52,145 bases of DNA from Acetobacteraceae bacterium (GTDB lineage: Bacteria; Pseudomonadota; Alphaproteobacteria; Acetobacterales; Acetobacteraceae): contig CANJJS010000028.1 of NCBI GenBank assembly GCA_947474705.1, positions 1 to 52,145 of the forward strand, given 5' to 3'. The position numbers and the translations under genes are program-made. Each line of letters begins with the position of its first letter. Position 1 is the stretch's first letter. The notes under the pieces were generated by a model. It searched no databases. It had not been told where the DNA came from and saw only the letters and a program-made list of their open reading frames with translations. Below, in pieces: positions 11,190 through 18,785 of this stretch.

Positions 11190-11424
11190 GGCTGCTTCCC
11201 CGTTGCTTCGCTGCGAGAGTCCCGGCGATCGTTCGTATGGACGAATGGCGTGGATCGCCGCCAAAACTTTCGATCCGGTTAATTTGGCCCGATTTCGATC
11301 TCGTTTGCAAGCAATATGTCGCGATTTTTGGTCAGGCCACCTCTTTTATCGCACAACAGTCACTTTAGATCGCTTTGACTCGCCGCTACACTCGGGCTCG
11401 ATTGACTATCGGCAATCCGCGCGG
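11190..11424 (-). promoter_or_regulatory. AT-richer leader of the giant repeat gene
   Basis: This 235-bp gap separates the sulfotransferase stop from the giant gene's ATG. It is visibly richer in A and T than its surroundings, which suits a promoter, but I see no clear -35/-10 pair. A nested inverted repeat lies 35-70 bases upstream of the ATG: GGCGATC (11224-11230) with GATCGCC (11253-11259), enclosing TTCGT (11232-11236) and ACGAA (11241-11245). It could fold in the 5' untranslated RNA. The decamer GCAACGGGGA just before the start also precedes the sulfotransferase start. Confidence 0.4.
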
Positions 11425-12255
11425 CTACGACGATTCGGCGCGCCGAACCACCCGAACATCGGCCCGGGCGCCGGGCATGGCCCAGAACATGTCGTTCTCA
11501 AAACGACGGAACAGATCGGGCGGCAGGATTGAGTCGCGCGGGCGGAGCGCGACCTTGCGGGCGACCGTGTGCAGACCCGGCGCGCCGATCGCCAGGTCGA
11601 AGTCGCGGGCGTCGTAATCGACGTTGTCGAAGTCGTGCGCGAAGGACGGTTCGCCGATGAAGTCGTATATTTGTTCCAGGGTCCGGCCGGGATCCCGTGC
11701 CAACGCGCCATACTCTATCAGCATCAGCCGCCCAGAGTGTTCGCCATAATAGGCCTCTCGCAACGCATCCAACGCATAGCCGACCAGCCCGTCGTTGGCG
11801 GCGAGACGGTTGACCCGCGTGTAAACCGTTCCCCCCGCCTCGAAGCCGAACAGGCCCGACAGTTCATGCGGATTGCGCCGGATCAGGCTTTCGACGCTGT
11901 CCATGATCCAGGAAATATGACGGACACAACACAAGATTTTGGCGTCCGGAAAGTGATCGGCGATTGAGGGAAGTTTCGTGCACCAGACGCGGTTTGTGTC
12001 GAATATCAATTTTTCGTCGCCAAGTTTCCGATAATAACTTTCGAACACCCCTCGTAACAGGTCGCGCTTCTGTTCTTCGCCGATAAAGACGGCGGCTTCG
12101 TTCTTGCGGCTGGTGGCGGCCTGCATGGCCATGTAGATCGAGCCGACCGGACTTGTCATCGCCGCGTGAAATCTGGGGTTTTGGCGGAGTATTCCCGCCA
12201 GCAAGGTCGATCCGGACCGAGGAAGACCCGAAATGAAATGGATACCGTGACGCAT
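11425..12255 (-). CDS. Sulfotransferase family protein (PAPS-dependent)
   Basis: The 276-residue product would transfer sulfate from PAPS to an unknown hydroxyl or amine acceptor. The 5'-phosphosulfate-binding loop is at the N-terminus (SGLPRSGSTLLAG, residues 9-21). The 3'-phosphate-binding element is VRHISWIMDS (111-120), with R112 and S120 in the family positions. Length fits cytosolic bacterial sulfotransferases, and there is no signal peptide or membrane segment. The start ATG at 12255 is preceded by GCAACGGGGA, 6 bases away, the same decamer found before the giant repeat gene 235 bp downstream on the same strand. The two genes could be co-regulated, but that the sulfotransferase modifies a surface component is speculation. 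Confidence 0.85.
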   Translation of the reverse strand: MRHGIHFISGLPRSGSTLLAGILRQNPRFHAAMTSPVGSIYMAMQAATSRKNEAAVFIGEEQKRDLLRGVFESYYRKLGDEKLIFDTNRVWCTKLPSIADHFPDAKILCCVRHISWIMDSVESLIRRNPHELSGLFGFEAGGTVYTRVNRLAANDGLVGYALDALREAYYGEHSGRLMLIEYGALARDPGRTLEQIYDFIGEPSFAHDFDNVDYDARDFDLAIGAPGLHTVARKVALRPRDSILPPDLFRRFENDMFWAMPGARADVRVVRRAESS

Positions 12256-12519
12256 GAAACATCCCCGTTGCCGCGCCGCCGACGAGGCGGCCCATGGTGG
12301 ATTGTTAACATCGCACGGGTGGCACGCAAGCGGAACCGGATGCCGGGGACGGCGCCGGCCAAAGACCGGCGATGCGGAATTCTCGGCGATTTAACGCTTA
12401 TTGGGCCGTTTATTTCCTGCCCGCGTGCCGCGCGGCTTGTACGGGGAGTGTGTTTCCCCTCCACGGGACATCGATCCTCACGGAAGGCGAGACTCAAGTC
12501 ATATCGTTTGACATCTTCG

Positions 12520-12900
12520 TCACGCCGCGGACTGAGCACCGCCCTCGCGTTCTCCGCCGCTCCGGCCATCTCCGGGCTGGATTTCCCGTTTTCGTTTCCC
12601 GCCGTCGGCCGGGTGGTGACCGGCGCAATCGACGGCCCCTCGACCGGCGTAACCGCGGCGGACAAATCGTGGCGTCGCATATACCGGCGGCGCCGGCCCG
12701 GTGCCTTTGTCGATGCCGCTCGGTTCGATATCCGGGCGGCCCTTTAGACCTTTCAGGCTGGCGATCTCTTCGCGTGGTTTGGCGACAGCCTGTTTCAGGG
12801 CGGCGACTTCGCCAAACCGCCCGACCAGCGGAGCTCCAAGCTCTGGATGGCTCAGCACGGAAAGGGACGCGGGCAGCGGCACACGATGTAAAGAGTCCAT
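12520..12900 (-). pseudogene. Remnant of a transposase N-terminus
   Basis: The minus-strand reading MDSLHRVPLPASLSVLSHP, followed by VAALKQAVAKPREEIASLK and GLKGRPDIEPSGIDKGTGP, resembles the N-terminal helical leader of a group of alphaproteobacterial transposases, in which a coiled region precedes LKGLKGRPxIKPSGMEK. After about residue 70 the similarity stops in this frame. A neighbouring frame may carry a little more, suggesting a frameshift. Nothing of a DDE catalytic domain is visible, so this is a dead fragment. Family assignment is from memory of the motif and is tentative; a short unrelated gene is possible. Confidence 0.4.
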
Positions 12901-13025
12901 GACGCCGAATCCGCGCAAGGAGACGCCGCGCCGTTACCCACATTTTTGCCCTCTTTACCACCCCGCCTTCAAAACCCCTCCCGAACCGGATAGTCTGGCG
13001 GCCCAATCACATTAAGGGCCCCGCC

Positions 13026-14390
13026 ATGAACGATCTTTCCCCGGTCACGGATGTCCTGGCGGACGCCGACCGGCGCCACCTGATCCATCCGCTGCACCAC
13101 TCCAAGGACCACGCCAACGCCAAGATCTTTGTCCGGGCGGAGGGCGCGATGCTCCACACCGCCGACGGCAAGGAATATATCGACGGCCTCTCCGCGTTGT
13201 GGAACGTCAACGCCGGGCACGGCCGTAAGGAACTGGCCCAGGCGGCGGCGGCGCAGATGGAGAAGCTGGCGTACGCGTCGGCGTACGCGGGATTTTCCAA
13301 CGAGCCCGCGATCCGGCTGGCGGAGCGGATCGTCGGCCTTTCCTACAGCAACATGGCGGCGGCCTATTTCACCACCGGCGGCGCGGAATCCAATGAAAGC
13401 GCGTTCAAGTTCGCGCGTTACTATTGGAAGCGCATGGGCAAGCCGGAGAAGGTGAAAATCATCTCCCGCCGCTACGGCTATCACGGCGTCACCATGGCGG
13501 CGATGGCCGCGACCAGCCTGCCGGGCTACCAGAAGATGTTCGGCCCCCTGACGCCCGAATTCCACCAGATCGCGCCGCCTTACCCCTACCGTTGGCCCGG
13601 CAATGGCGACGCCGGCATCGGCGCGGCGGAGGACCTGGAAAACGCCATCAAGACGTATGGCGCGGACACCATCGCGGCCATCATTTGCGAGCCCGTGATG
13701 GGCGCCGGCGGCGTCATCGTGCCCCCGCCCAGCTACTTCCCGGCACTCCGCAAAATCTGCGACACGCATGGCATTCTGCTCATCGCCGACGAGGTCATCA
13801 CCGGCTTCGGCCGCACCGGCAAGTGGTTCGCTTTGGGCCATTGGGGCATCGAGCCCGACCTGATGTCCTTCGCCAAGGGCATCACCTCCGGCTACCTGCC
13901 TCTTGGCGGCGTCATGGTCTCCAAGAAAATCCACCAGGCCATCGAGGACGCGCCGATGGACGAGAAGTTCATGCACGCCGCGACCTATTCCGGGCATCCG
14001 GTCTGTTGCGCGGTGGGCCTCGCCAACATCGACATCATCGAGCGGGAGGGGCTTGTGGAGCGAGCCCAGGAGCAGGGGGACCGATTCAGGAAGGGGCTGG
14101 AAACGCTGGGGAGCCTGCCCTGTGTCGGCGAGGTCCGGGGCATCGGCATGCTCGCGGCGATCGAACTGGTCGAGGACAAGGGCACCAAGAAGCCGGCGAT
14201 CGGTCTGGGCGGCAAGGTCGTCGCGGAGGCCGGGAAGCTCGGCCTGATCATGCGCCAGCGCGGCGGCGGCGACGGTCCGCCCGCCAGTGGGGACTCGCTG
14301 TGCCTGGCGCCGCCGCTGATGACGCCGGAAGCCACGCTGGACCGGATCGTGCAGATCGTCGGGGAGTCGATCGTCGCGGCGAGCACCTGA
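13026..14390 (+). CDS. Class III PLP-dependent aminotransferase (omega-amino acid:pyruvate type)
   Basis: The 454-residue enzyme transfers an amino group from an amine or omega-amino acid to a keto acid, using pyridoxal phosphate in the cytoplasm. Family motifs are intact: the GGAESNESAFKFARYYW cofactor-phosphate region, EPVMGAGGVIVPP, IADEVITGFGRTG with D255 pairing with the PLP pyridine nitrogen, and SFAKGITSGYLPLGG with the Schiff-base lysine K284. The length matches the family. AAGGG stands about 7 bases upstream of the ATG. It is transcribed away from the transposase remnant and is followed by the candidate small RNA and a terminator, so it is probably monocistronic. The substrate cannot be read from the sequence. 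Confidence 0.92.
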   Translation: MNDLSPVTDVLADADRRHLIHPLHHSKDHANAKIFVRAEGAMLHTADGKEYIDGLSALWNVNAGHGRKELAQAAAAQMEKLAYASAYAGFSNEPAIRLAERIVGLSYSNMAAAYFTTGGAESNESAFKFARYYWKRMGKPEKVKIISRRYGYHGVTMAAMAATSLPGYQKMFGPLTPEFHQIAPPYPYRWPGNGDAGIGAAEDLENAIKTYGADTIAAIICEPVMGAGGVIVPPPSYFPALRKICDTHGILLIADEVITGFGRTGKWFALGHWGIEPDLMSFAKGITSGYLPLGGVMVSKKIHQAIEDAPMDEKFMHAATYSGHPVCCAVGLANIDIIEREGLVERAQEQGDRFRKGLETLGSLPCVGEVRGIGMLAAIELVEDKGTKKPAIGLGGKVVAEAGKLGLIMRQRGGGDGPPASGDSLCLAPPLMTPEATLDRIVQIVGESIVAAST

Positions 14391-14458
14391 AGACAGGCGT
14401 CGTGGCGAGCGCGCGAAACCATGGTCCCGTGTCCGCATGAACCAGGTTTAATGAAACA

Positions 14459-14587
14459 GGACCTGTGGGGTCTTGAACGGCCGGGAGCGGTCCCCATATC
14501 GCTATCATGGCGCGAGGGACACGGTCTCTTCGCCATGTGACGTTTCCCCCCCAAACTTGGCGGTGCCTCCGGGCACCGCTTTTTTTT
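14459..14587 (+). ncRNA. Candidate structured small RNA in the gap after the aminotransferase
   Basis: Three consecutive foldable elements lie in a gap with no gene. Stem 1 pairs TGGGG (14466-14470) with CCCCA (14492-14496). Stem 2 pairs CATGGCG (14506-14512) with CGCCATG (14531-14537), extended inward by GAGGGAC (14514-14520) against GTCTCTT (14524-14530) with two G-U pairs. A C-rich single-stranded linker follows, then the intrinsic terminator at 14560-14587. TTTAAT at 14447-14452 is -10-like and would place the start near 14459. The layout is typical of trans-acting alphaproteobacterial sRNAs, but it could instead be the aminotransferase 3' untranslated region. I cannot name an Rfam family. 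Confidence 0.45.
14560..14587 (+). terminator. Rho-independent terminator
   Basis: GCGGTGCC (14560-14567) pairs perfectly with GGCACCGC (14572-14579) across the loop TCCG, followed at once by eight T residues (14580-14587). It is the clearest intrinsic terminator in the window. It lies 170 bp after the aminotransferase stop and 66 bp before the next gene. Confidence 0.92.
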
Positions 14588-14653
14588 GTCCGGCCGGCCG
14601 TCGCCTTTGCAACGCGCGGGTTCGCCGATACGGTCCCCGGCGGAGGCCGCCGC

Positions 14654-15493
14654 ATGACCCAACTTGTCCCGACTCTCGACCACGTCGTCGTCAATGTCCG
14701 CGATCGCATCGACGAAGGCGCCGCCTGTTACCGGCGTCTGGGCTTTACTCTGACGCCCCGCGGCCATCACACGCTGGGATCGATGAACCACCTGGCGATG
14801 TTCGGCACCGACTACCTGGAACTGATCGCCGCGCCGCCGGGCAGCACCGCCCGTCCGGAAATTCTGGGCTCGCCCGAGGGGCTGAACGGTCTGGTGTTTG
14901 GCTCCGAGGACGCCGCGGCCACCCATTTCGCCATGGTCAAAGCCGGGATCGCCGTCCATCCCCCTGGCGAGTTCTCCCGGCCGGTGGTGCTGCCCGAGGG
15001 CAATCGCGACGCCGTGTTCCGCACCGTGCGCCTGATGCAAGGCATGGTCCCCGCCGGACGCCTGTATTTCTGTCAGCACCTGACCCGCGATCTGGTCTGG
15101 CGGGATGAATGGCGCCACCATGCCAATGGCGTCACGGGCGTTGCCCGCGCGATTGTCGTGGCGAAAGACACCGCCGACCTTGGCGCGCTGTTTGCCCGCA
15201 TGTTCGGGCCGGACGCCGTGCGCCCGATCGACGGCGGTTGCGCGCTGACCGTGGGCCTGTCCCGCTTCGACGTCGTTTCGCCCGAGACATTCCATGCCGA
15301 ATTCGGAGACGCCGCGCCCGATCCGGCGGGCCGGGACACCTATATGGCCGCGCTGGAGTTCCGGACACGCTCCCTGGACGCCGCCGCCGCCGCGCTGGAA
15401 ACAGGCCGGGTCGAGGGCGCGCGCCCCCTGGGCCAGAGCATCGTCGTTCCCGCCAGTTCGGCCTTCGGCGCGACACTGGCGTTTTGCCTTTAG
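14654..15493 (+). CDS. VOC superfamily (glyoxalase-like domain) protein
   Basis: The 279-residue protein starts at MTQLVPTLDHVVVNV; GGAGG lies 7 bases before this ATG, which favours it over a longer reading from 14507. The opening LDHVVVNVRD, then GSMNHLAMFGTDYLELI, gives the first beta-alpha-beta-beta-beta half with candidate metal ligands His and Glu. A second half (VTGVARAIVVAKDTADLGA onward) repeats the fold. This matches the two-module glyoxalase-like family with no defined reaction. It is the first gene of a plus-strand cluster including the DUF35 and thiolase-like genes, so a role in acyl-CoA or aromatic catabolism is possible. Substrate unknown. Confidence 0.85.
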   Translation: MTQLVPTLDHVVVNVRDRIDEGAACYRRLGFTLTPRGHHTLGSMNHLAMFGTDYLELIAAPPGSTARPEILGSPEGLNGLVFGSEDAAATHFAMVKAGIAVHPPGEFSRPVVLPEGNRDAVFRTVRLMQGMVPAGRLYFCQHLTRDLVWRDEWRHHANGVTGVARAIVVAKDTADLGALFARMFGPDAVRPIDGGCALTVGLSRFDVVSPETFHAEFGDAAPDPAGRDTYMAALEFRTRSLDAAAAALETGRVEGARPLGQSIVVPASSAFGATLAFCL

Positions 15494-15538
15494 CGCGCGC
15501 CGCGCTAGCCTGGGGACAGGAACAGGAGACACCGCCCC

Positions 15539-15919
15539 ATGCCGCCCGAATCGCCGCTCGCAACCTATAACGCGCATCTGGAACGCGGCGAACTCGCGTA
15601 CCAGTTCAGCCCCTCCCTTGGCGCCGCCGTGTTCTATCCGCGCGTGATCGCGCCGAAGACCGGCAAGGCGGACCTGGAATGGCGCATCAGCAAGGGTCTC
15701 GGCACCGTCCACTCCACCACCGTCGTGCACCCGCAAAAGGGCGAGCCCTTCAATGTCGCCCTGATCGACGTCGACGAAGGCTTCCGCATGATGAGCCGCG
15801 TCGAGGACGTCGCTCCCACCGCGGTCGCCATCGGCATGCGTGTCAAATTCCGCACCCATCCGGCGGAGGGCGACGAATTCCCCTACGCCGTCTTCACCCC
15901 CGTGGAGAACGCCCAATGA
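15539..15919 (+). CDS. DUF35-type OB-fold protein without the zinc-ribbon cysteines
   Basis: The 126-residue product matches Zn-ribbon/OB-fold acyl-CoA partners of thiolase-like enzymes (ChsH2/DUF35 family). The N-terminal helix, the FYPRVIAP segment that normally follows the zinc ribbon, and the OB-fold core (GTVHSTTVVHPQKGEPFNVALIDVDEGFRM) are all visible. Unlike most members, it contains no cysteine at all: the usual Cys-X2-Cys position reads SPSLGAA. AGGAG lies upstream of the ATG. Its stop overlaps the start of the thiolase-like gene by 4 bases (ATGA), fitting a physical complex of the two products. Loss of zinc ligands is observed; the consequence is inference. Confidence 0.85.
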   Translation: MPPESPLATYNAHLERGELAYQFSPSLGAAVFYPRVIAPKTGKADLEWRISKGLGTVHSTTVVHPQKGEPFNVALIDVDEGFRMMSRVEDVAPTAVAIGMRVKFRTHPAEGDEFPYAVFTPVENAQ

Positions 15920-17073
15920 ACGGCCTTGTTCGCGGCTCCGCCGCCATTATTGGCGCCGCCGAGTCCGACATCGGCTCCGTCGCCGCGCTGCTGAGCCCGA
16001 TCGACCTGATGGCGCAGGGCATCCAGCGCGCGCTGGAAGATTGCGGTCTTTCGCTGTCCGATGTCGACGGCGTCTTCTGCGCCACCAGCCAGGCGCGAAC
16101 CTCCGCCATGTCGCTGGTCGAGTATCTGGGCATGCCGGATGTCTACACCGACTCCACCATCGTCGGCGGCTCGTCTTTCGAGGTCCATGTCGCGCACGCA
16201 CAGGCGGCTTTGGCCGCGGGGTTGTGCAAGGTCGCGGTGGTGGCATACGGCAGCACCCAGCGCACCGTCGGCCGCCGTGGGTCCAGCCCGCGCGAGTTCA
16301 ACGCCTACGAAACCCCCTACAAACCCTTCCTGCCCGCCACCGCCTACGCCATGGCCGCGCACCGGCACATGCACGAGTTCGGCACCAAACGGGAACACCT
16401 CGCCGAAGTCGCCGTCGCCGCCCGCGACTGGGCTTTGACCAACCCGGTGGCCTGGGAGAAGAAACCCCTCACCATCGCGGACGTCGTCAACGCCCGCCCG
16501 ATCAGCGACCCCTTCACCGTGCGCGACATTTGCCTGGTGACCGACGGTGGCGGCGCGATCGTCATGACCACGGCCGAGCGCGCGAAATCCATGGCCAAAC
16601 CGGCCGTTTATGTTTTGGGTTGCGGGCAGTCGATCACCCACGCCTCCATCACCTCGATGCCCAACCTGACGCATACCGGCGCGATCCAGTCGGGGGCGCA
16701 GGCGTATAAGATGGCGGGCATGAAGGCGTCGGACATCGACGTCCTCGCGCTCTACGACGCCTTCACCATCAACACGATCCTGTTCCTGGAAGACCTCGGC
16801 TTCTGCAAGAAAGGCGAGGGCGGACCCTTCGTCGCCAACGGCCATATCGGCCCGAAAGGCGGCCTGGCCGTGAACACCAACGGCGGCGGCCTTTCCTACT
16901 GCCACCCCGGCATGTACGGCCTGTTCCTGCTGATCGAAGCCGTCCGCCAGCTCCGCGGCGAGCGTGGCGCGGGTCAGGTCAAAGGCGCCAAAACCGCGAT
17001 CGTCCATGGCAACGGCGGCGTGCTGTCCGCACAGGCCACCGTCATTCTGGGCACGGAGGCGACCCTCCGATGA
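15916..17073 (+). CDS. Thiolase-like (SCP2/Ltp2-type) protein
   Basis: The 385-residue protein has the thiolase fold signatures: GGSSFEVHVAHAQAALAAG (residues 84-102), LALYDAFTINTILFLEDLG, NTNGGGLSYCHPGMYG (320-335) and a closing HGNGG (364-368). True thiolases have a nucleophilic Cys just before the first of these helices; here the position is occupied by STIVGGSS. That pattern is shared with Ltp2-like aldolases, which pair with DUF35 proteins and cleave side-chain beta-hydroxyacyl-CoA. The gene overlaps both neighbours by ATGA. I favour a C-C lyase or scaffold role in acyl-CoA side-chain degradation over acetyl-CoA acetyltransferase, but the substrate is unknown. Confidence 0.85.
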   Translation: MNGLVRGSAAIIGAAESDIGSVAALLSPIDLMAQGIQRALEDCGLSLSDVDGVFCATSQARTSAMSLVEYLGMPDVYTDSTIVGGSSFEVHVAHAQAALAAGLCKVAVVAYGSTQRTVGRRGSSPREFNAYETPYKPFLPATAYAMAAHRHMHEFGTKREHLAEVAVAARDWALTNPVAWEKKPLTIADVVNARPISDPFTVRDICLVTDGGGAIVMTTAERAKSMAKPAVYVLGCGQSITHASITSMPNLTHTGAIQSGAQAYKMAGMKASDIDVLALYDAFTINTILFLEDLGFCKKGEGGPFVANGHIGPKGGLAVNTNGGGLSYCHPGMYGLFLLIEAVRQLRGERGAGQVKGAKTAIVHGNGGVLSAQATVILGTEATLR

Positions 17074-17537
17074 CCGGCCGGATCGAAATGAAGCTGGCCG
17101 AGCTGGGAATTTCCCTGCCCGAGCCCATGCCCCCGATCGCCAACTACCTCCCTTACGTCGTCACCGGCAACCTCGTCGTCGTCTCCGGGCAATTGCCCGC
17201 GGTCGACGGGCAGGTCGCCGTCACCGGCAAGGTCAGTTGGGGCGTCTCCGTCGAGGCCGCGAAAGACGCCGCCCGCCTTTGCTTCGTCAACATCCTGGTC
17301 CATCTGAAAGCGGCCTGTGGCGGCGATCTGGAACGGGTGAAACGCGTCGTGCGGCTCGGCGGCTTCATCGCCGCGCCGTCCGATTTCAACCAGCACGCGG
17401 TCGTGATGAACGGCGCCTCCGACCTCGCCGTCGCGATCTTCGGCGAGGCCGGACGTCATGCCCGCAGCACCATCGGCGTGCCCTCGCTGCCCGCCGACGC
17501 CGCGGTCGAAGTCGAGGGGATGTTCGAAATCGAATAG
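17070..17537 (+). CDS. RidA/YjgF/UK114-family protein
   Basis: The 155-residue protein belongs to the RidA-like group whose archetype hydrolyses reactive enamine/imine intermediates. Visible features are GNLVVVSGQLPAVDGQ near the N-terminus, the central helix EAAKDAARLCFVNILVHLKA, VKRVVRLGGFIAAPSDF, and the C-terminal GRHARSTIGVPSLPADAAVEVEG, whose Arg corresponds to the family's carboxylate-binding Arg. The start overlaps the thiolase-like gene by ATGA. Subgroup members like this one, with a 17-20 residue N-terminal extension, are common beside catabolic genes and not all are deaminases, so the activity is uncertain. Confidence 0.88.
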   Translation: MTGRIEMKLAELGISLPEPMPPIANYLPYVVTGNLVVVSGQLPAVDGQVAVTGKVSWGVSVEAAKDAARLCFVNILVHLKAACGGDLERVKRVVRLGGFIAAPSDFNQHAVVMNGASDLAVAIFGEAGRHARSTIGVPSLPADAAVEVEGMFEIE

Positions 17538-17549
17538 GGACACCGCGCC

Positions 17550-18710
17550 ATGCCCGACGGAGCCGCCACGCTGACCATGAGCCTGCACGCCGCGATCGCC
17601 GATATCGATCCGGCCGACTGGGACGCCTGCGCGGGGGACGGCAATCCCTTCGTCAGCCACGCGTTCCTGAGCGTCGTGGAAGACAGCGGCTCCGCCACCA
17701 AACGCACGGGATGGGTGCCGCAACACGCGGTTCTCAAGAACGCGGACGGCGTGATTGTGGCGGTGGCGCCGGTCTACGCCAAAACCCACAGTTATGGCGA
17801 ATACGTCTTCGATCACGGTTGGGCTAACGCGCTGGAACGCGTGGGCGTCAATTACTACCCAAAACTTCAGGTCGCATCTCCGTTCAGCCCGGTACCGGGG
17901 CCTCGCCTGTTGCGCCGGCCCGGTGGCGGCGTGTCGGCGGGAACGGTGGCGAACGCCCTGGTTCAGGCCTGCCAGGCACACGATCTTTCCTCCGTCCACG
18001 TGACGTTCTGCCAGGAAGACGAATGGAACGAACTCGGCGAGGCCGGGTGGCTGCGCCGCATGGGCATGCAATTCCACTGGGAAAATAACGGTTATAAAGA
18101 CTTCGACGACTTTCTTGGCGCGCTGTCGTCGCGCAAACGGAAAGTCCTGCGCCGCGAGCGCCGCGACGCCAACGCCGCCGGCCTGGAATTTCATGCGTTG
18201 TCCGGCGCGGACATCGCCGAACGCCACTGGGACGCGTTCTTTCGTTTCTACCACGCCACCGTCGACCGCAAATGGGGTTCGGCGTATCTGACCCGTAAAT
18301 TCTTTTCCCTTCTCGGCGAACGCCTTGGCGATAAGGTCGTGCTGATGTACGCGGAAAAGGACGGTAAACCCGTCGCCGGCGCCCTGAACCTGGTCGGCTC
18401 CGAAGCCCTGTTCGGCCGCAACTGGGGCTGCATCGGCGACTGGCCCTTCCTTCACTTCGAACTCTGCTACTACCGCGCCATCGACTGGGCCATTGCCCAT
18501 GGCCTGAAACGGGTCGAGGCCGGCGCGCAAGGCCGCCACAAAATCCAGCGCGGCTACCTCCCGAAACCCACCTATTCCGCGCACTGGATCGCCCACACCG
18601 GCCTGCGCCGCGCCGTCGCCAATTTCGTCGAGGAAGAACGCGCCGGGATCGAACACGACATGAAAGCCCTGGCGGAGGAATCGCCGTTCCGGAAGGATGG
18701 CGAGGCATAA
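17550..18710 (+). CDS. FemAB-like GNAT N-acetyltransferase (PF04339/DUF482 type)
   Basis: The 386-residue protein has the double-GNAT architecture of the peptidogalycan recognition/FemAB-like family. Conserved pieces include NPFVSHAFLSVVEDSGSA, YGEYVFDHGWANALERVG, YYPKLQVASPFSPVPGPRLL, and in the second half YLTRKFFSLLGERLGDKVV and GRNWGCIGDWPFLHFELCYY, ending in AGAQGRHKIQRGYLP. No membrane segment or signal peptide. It lies 12 bp after the RidA-like gene, so it is probably in the same operon. The acceptor is unknown; the name in databases is only structural. Confidence 0.87.
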   Translation: MPDGAATLTMSLHAAIADIDPADWDACAGDGNPFVSHAFLSVVEDSGSATKRTGWVPQHAVLKNADGVIVAVAPVYAKTHSYGEYVFDHGWANALERVGVNYYPKLQVASPFSPVPGPRLLRRPGGGVSAGTVANALVQACQAHDLSSVHVTFCQEDEWNELGEAGWLRRMGMQFHWENNGYKDFDDFLGALSSRKRKVLRRERRDANAAGLEFHALSGADIAERHWDAFFRFYHATVDRKWGSAYLTRKFFSLLGERLGDKVVLMYAEKDGKPVAGALNLVGSEALFGRNWGCIGDWPFLHFELCYYRAIDWAIAHGLKRVEAGAQGRHKIQRGYLPKPTYSAHWIAHTGLRRAVANFVEEERAGIEHDMKALAEESPFRKDGEA

Positions 18711-18785
18711 ACGCCGTCCCGATTTCCCGCCGCACTCGCGCGCGCGGCCGTTTCGACCGCACCCAATCCTGAAGGATACCCCCCA

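Noticed and set aside
9292-11310. A 672-codon minus-strand frame overlapping the start of the giant gene
   Set aside because: It is Arg/Gly/Trp-rich low-complexity sequence produced by the other reading frame of the same repeats.
12166-12902. Plus-strand frames of 176-193 codons between the sulfotransferase and the aminotransferase
   Set aside because: They show no recognisable domain and overlap the transposase remnant read in the opposite direction.
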